A stretch of 6,699 nucleotides of DNA from an uncultured Oscillospiraceae bacterium (GTDB lineage: Bacteria; Bacillota; Clostridia; Oscillospirales; Oscillospiraceae). Each line of letters starts with the position of its first letter. Within the stretch, counting starts at the first letter, position 1. The notes below the pieces were generated by a model, which saw nothing but the letters and a program-made list of their open reading frames with translations, did not search any database and had not been told where the DNA came from. This document shows, in pieces, positions 6,110 to 6,699 of this stretch. The position numbers and the translations under genes are program-made. The stretch spans positions 1 through 6,699 of the forward strand of contig CAJOFI010000034.1 of NCBI GenBank assembly GCA_905233595.1, in the 5' to 3' direction.

Positions 6110-6243
6110 GAATTTAACTTGCCCGGCGCGCCAGGGTCCCGGGCCGGAATCCGGCGGGCCGCCGGGCCGAAGGCAGGCAAACCTTTGAAATAAGGTCTTC
6201 CCGGCCCGGCAGAGCATCAACGACGCAGCAGCGGTCTGACGTG
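6110..6243. repeat. GC-rich intergenic segment with inverted and direct repeats
   Basis: This segment lies between the peptidoglycan-binding gene's stop and the promoter. It holds GCCGGGCC (6161-6168) opposite GGCCCGGC (6203-6210), and nested inside it ACCTT/AAGGT (6181-6185 and 6192-6196). It also holds a near-perfect palindrome CCGGAATCCGG (6144-6154) and three copies of GGGCCG (6141, 6156, 6164). The structure could help stop transcription of the upstream gene, but no U-run follows a stem. No gene is visible here. Confidence 0.5.
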
Positions 6244-6699
6244 CTAGCTCTCTCCCGCGCCGATGGCCGCCCGGTAGGCGTGGGCCAGCAGGTCCCAGAA
6301 CGCCTTGTCGATCTGCCCGGTCACCGGCAGGTCCCCCCGGGCCTGGAGATACCCCACCGCCTCGGCAGTGGCTTTGTCCATGACCCCGGTCACGGCGACC
6401 CGGGGCATATCGCTCCAGCAGTTGCTTAAAGCATACAGCATGGCCTGGATCACCGGCAGGTTCCGATTCCGGCAGCCGGGGGCATAGCAGGCCCCGGGCT
6501 CCATTTCCATCAGCAGCGGCGCCGGAGGAGCCAGCTGATGCTCCGCCTCCCGGGAGCAGGCCGACAGCTCCCGCCAGGTCTGCTCATCCACAGCCCCGGT
6601 GGGCATCAGGCCATGGGCACGCTGAAAAGCCTCCACCGAGGCTTTTGTGCCATCTGAAAAACTTATTATCTCACCGATATTATTATTTGGTTTTTTCAC
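6244..6699 (-). CDS. Peptidoglycan-binding-domain protein, probably 5'-truncated by the window edge
   Basis: 151 codons are visible, ending at TAG 6244-6246. Residues ~13-47 match the second half of a PG_binding_1 repeat (SDGTKASVEAFQRAHGLMPTG, then VDEQTWREL). Residues ~82-145 form a second, divergent repeat (PVIQAMLYAL, VTGVMDKATAEAVGYLQARG, LPVTGQIDKAFWDLLAHAY). Such repeats bind cell-wall murein and often serve as targeting modules. No catalytic domain is visible. A GTG occupies the last three bases (6697-6699), but the first repeat lacks its opening helix, so the gene very likely begins beyond the window. Codon style differs from the pilus genes: seven of eight Arg codons are CGG and none is CGC, and GGG is common among Gly codons. 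This suggests a different origin or a junction in the gap that follows. A link to pilus function is not supported. Confidence 0.8.
   Translation of the reverse strand: MKKPNNNIGEIISFSDGTKASVEAFQRAHGLMPTGAVDEQTWRELSACSREAEHQLAPPAPLLMEMEPGACYAPGCRNRNLPVIQAMLYALSNCWSDMPRVAVTGVMDKATAEAVGYLQARGDLPVTGQIDKAFWDLLAHAYRAAIGAGES

Noticed and set aside
4317..6188. Long + strand open frame of about 623 codons
   Set aside because: It is antisense to the chimera and to the pilin's 5' end, crosses the intergenic gaps and promoter, and has no recognisable motif.
6697..6699. GTG as the true start of the peptidoglycan-binding gene
   Set aside because: It is the last codon of the window. The first repeat lacks its opening part and no ribosome-binding site can be seen, so the start is probably outside.
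1..6699. CRISPR array, tRNA/rRNA gene, insertion sequence or transposase
   Set aside because: No regularly spaced repeats, RNA gene signature or transposase motif was found on either strand.

Overview
The window looks like chromosome of a high-GC, Gram-positive gut-type clostridium (Oscillospiraceae-like). This rests on Shine-Dalgarno sites, signal peptides with short basic starts, sortase and Cna-B surface proteins, and G+C up to about 80% locally. The genus cannot be named from sequence alone. Every gene I can support lies on the minus strand, so transcription runs from high to low coordinates.

Layout in transcription order. (1) At the right edge (6244-6699) is a gene, probably cut by the window, for a protein with two peptidoglycan-binding-type repeats. 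(2) A GC-rich, repeat-laden gap follows (6110-6243), then a clean sigma-A-type promoter (6078-6106). (3) Next is a 427-residue chimeric gene (4746-6029). Its first ~45 residues are the start of an Asp23/Gls24 alkaline-shock-type cytoplasmic protein. The rest is the C-terminal part of a sortase-anchored Cna-B/InlB-repeat surface protein. (4) The major pilin (2895-4670) has a signal peptide, a YPKN pilin motif, E-boxes and an LPSTG anchor. (5) A hairpin-rich 115-bp gap comes next. (6) A class C (pilin-polymerising) sortase follows (1880-2779). (7) Then comes an unrecognised single-pass membrane protein with a very basic tract (1256-1864). (8) A minor pilin-like Cna-B protein has the odd anchor IWQTG (162-1232). 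(9) The start of a membrane-anchored protein, possibly a second sortase, runs off the left edge (1-158).

Together, items 3-9 form one sortase-dependent pilus operon. The class C sortase should join major pilin subunits through the YPKN lysine and LPSTG threonine. The other LPxTG-like proteins would be tip or base subunits, and a housekeeping or second sortase would attach the fibre to the wall.

The most notable point is the chimera at the head of the operon. The in-frame junction (about 5890-5910) joins asp23 to an internal part of a surface-protein gene. The product has a wall-sorting signal but no signal peptide, and the pilus operon appears to sit behind what looks like the asp23 promoter. 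It could be a natural deletion or rearrangement, a switch, or an assembly artefact, and reads across the junction would decide. Other points of note are a G+C dip in the major pilin, a stem that hides the sortase ribosome-binding site, and three different sorting signals within one operon.
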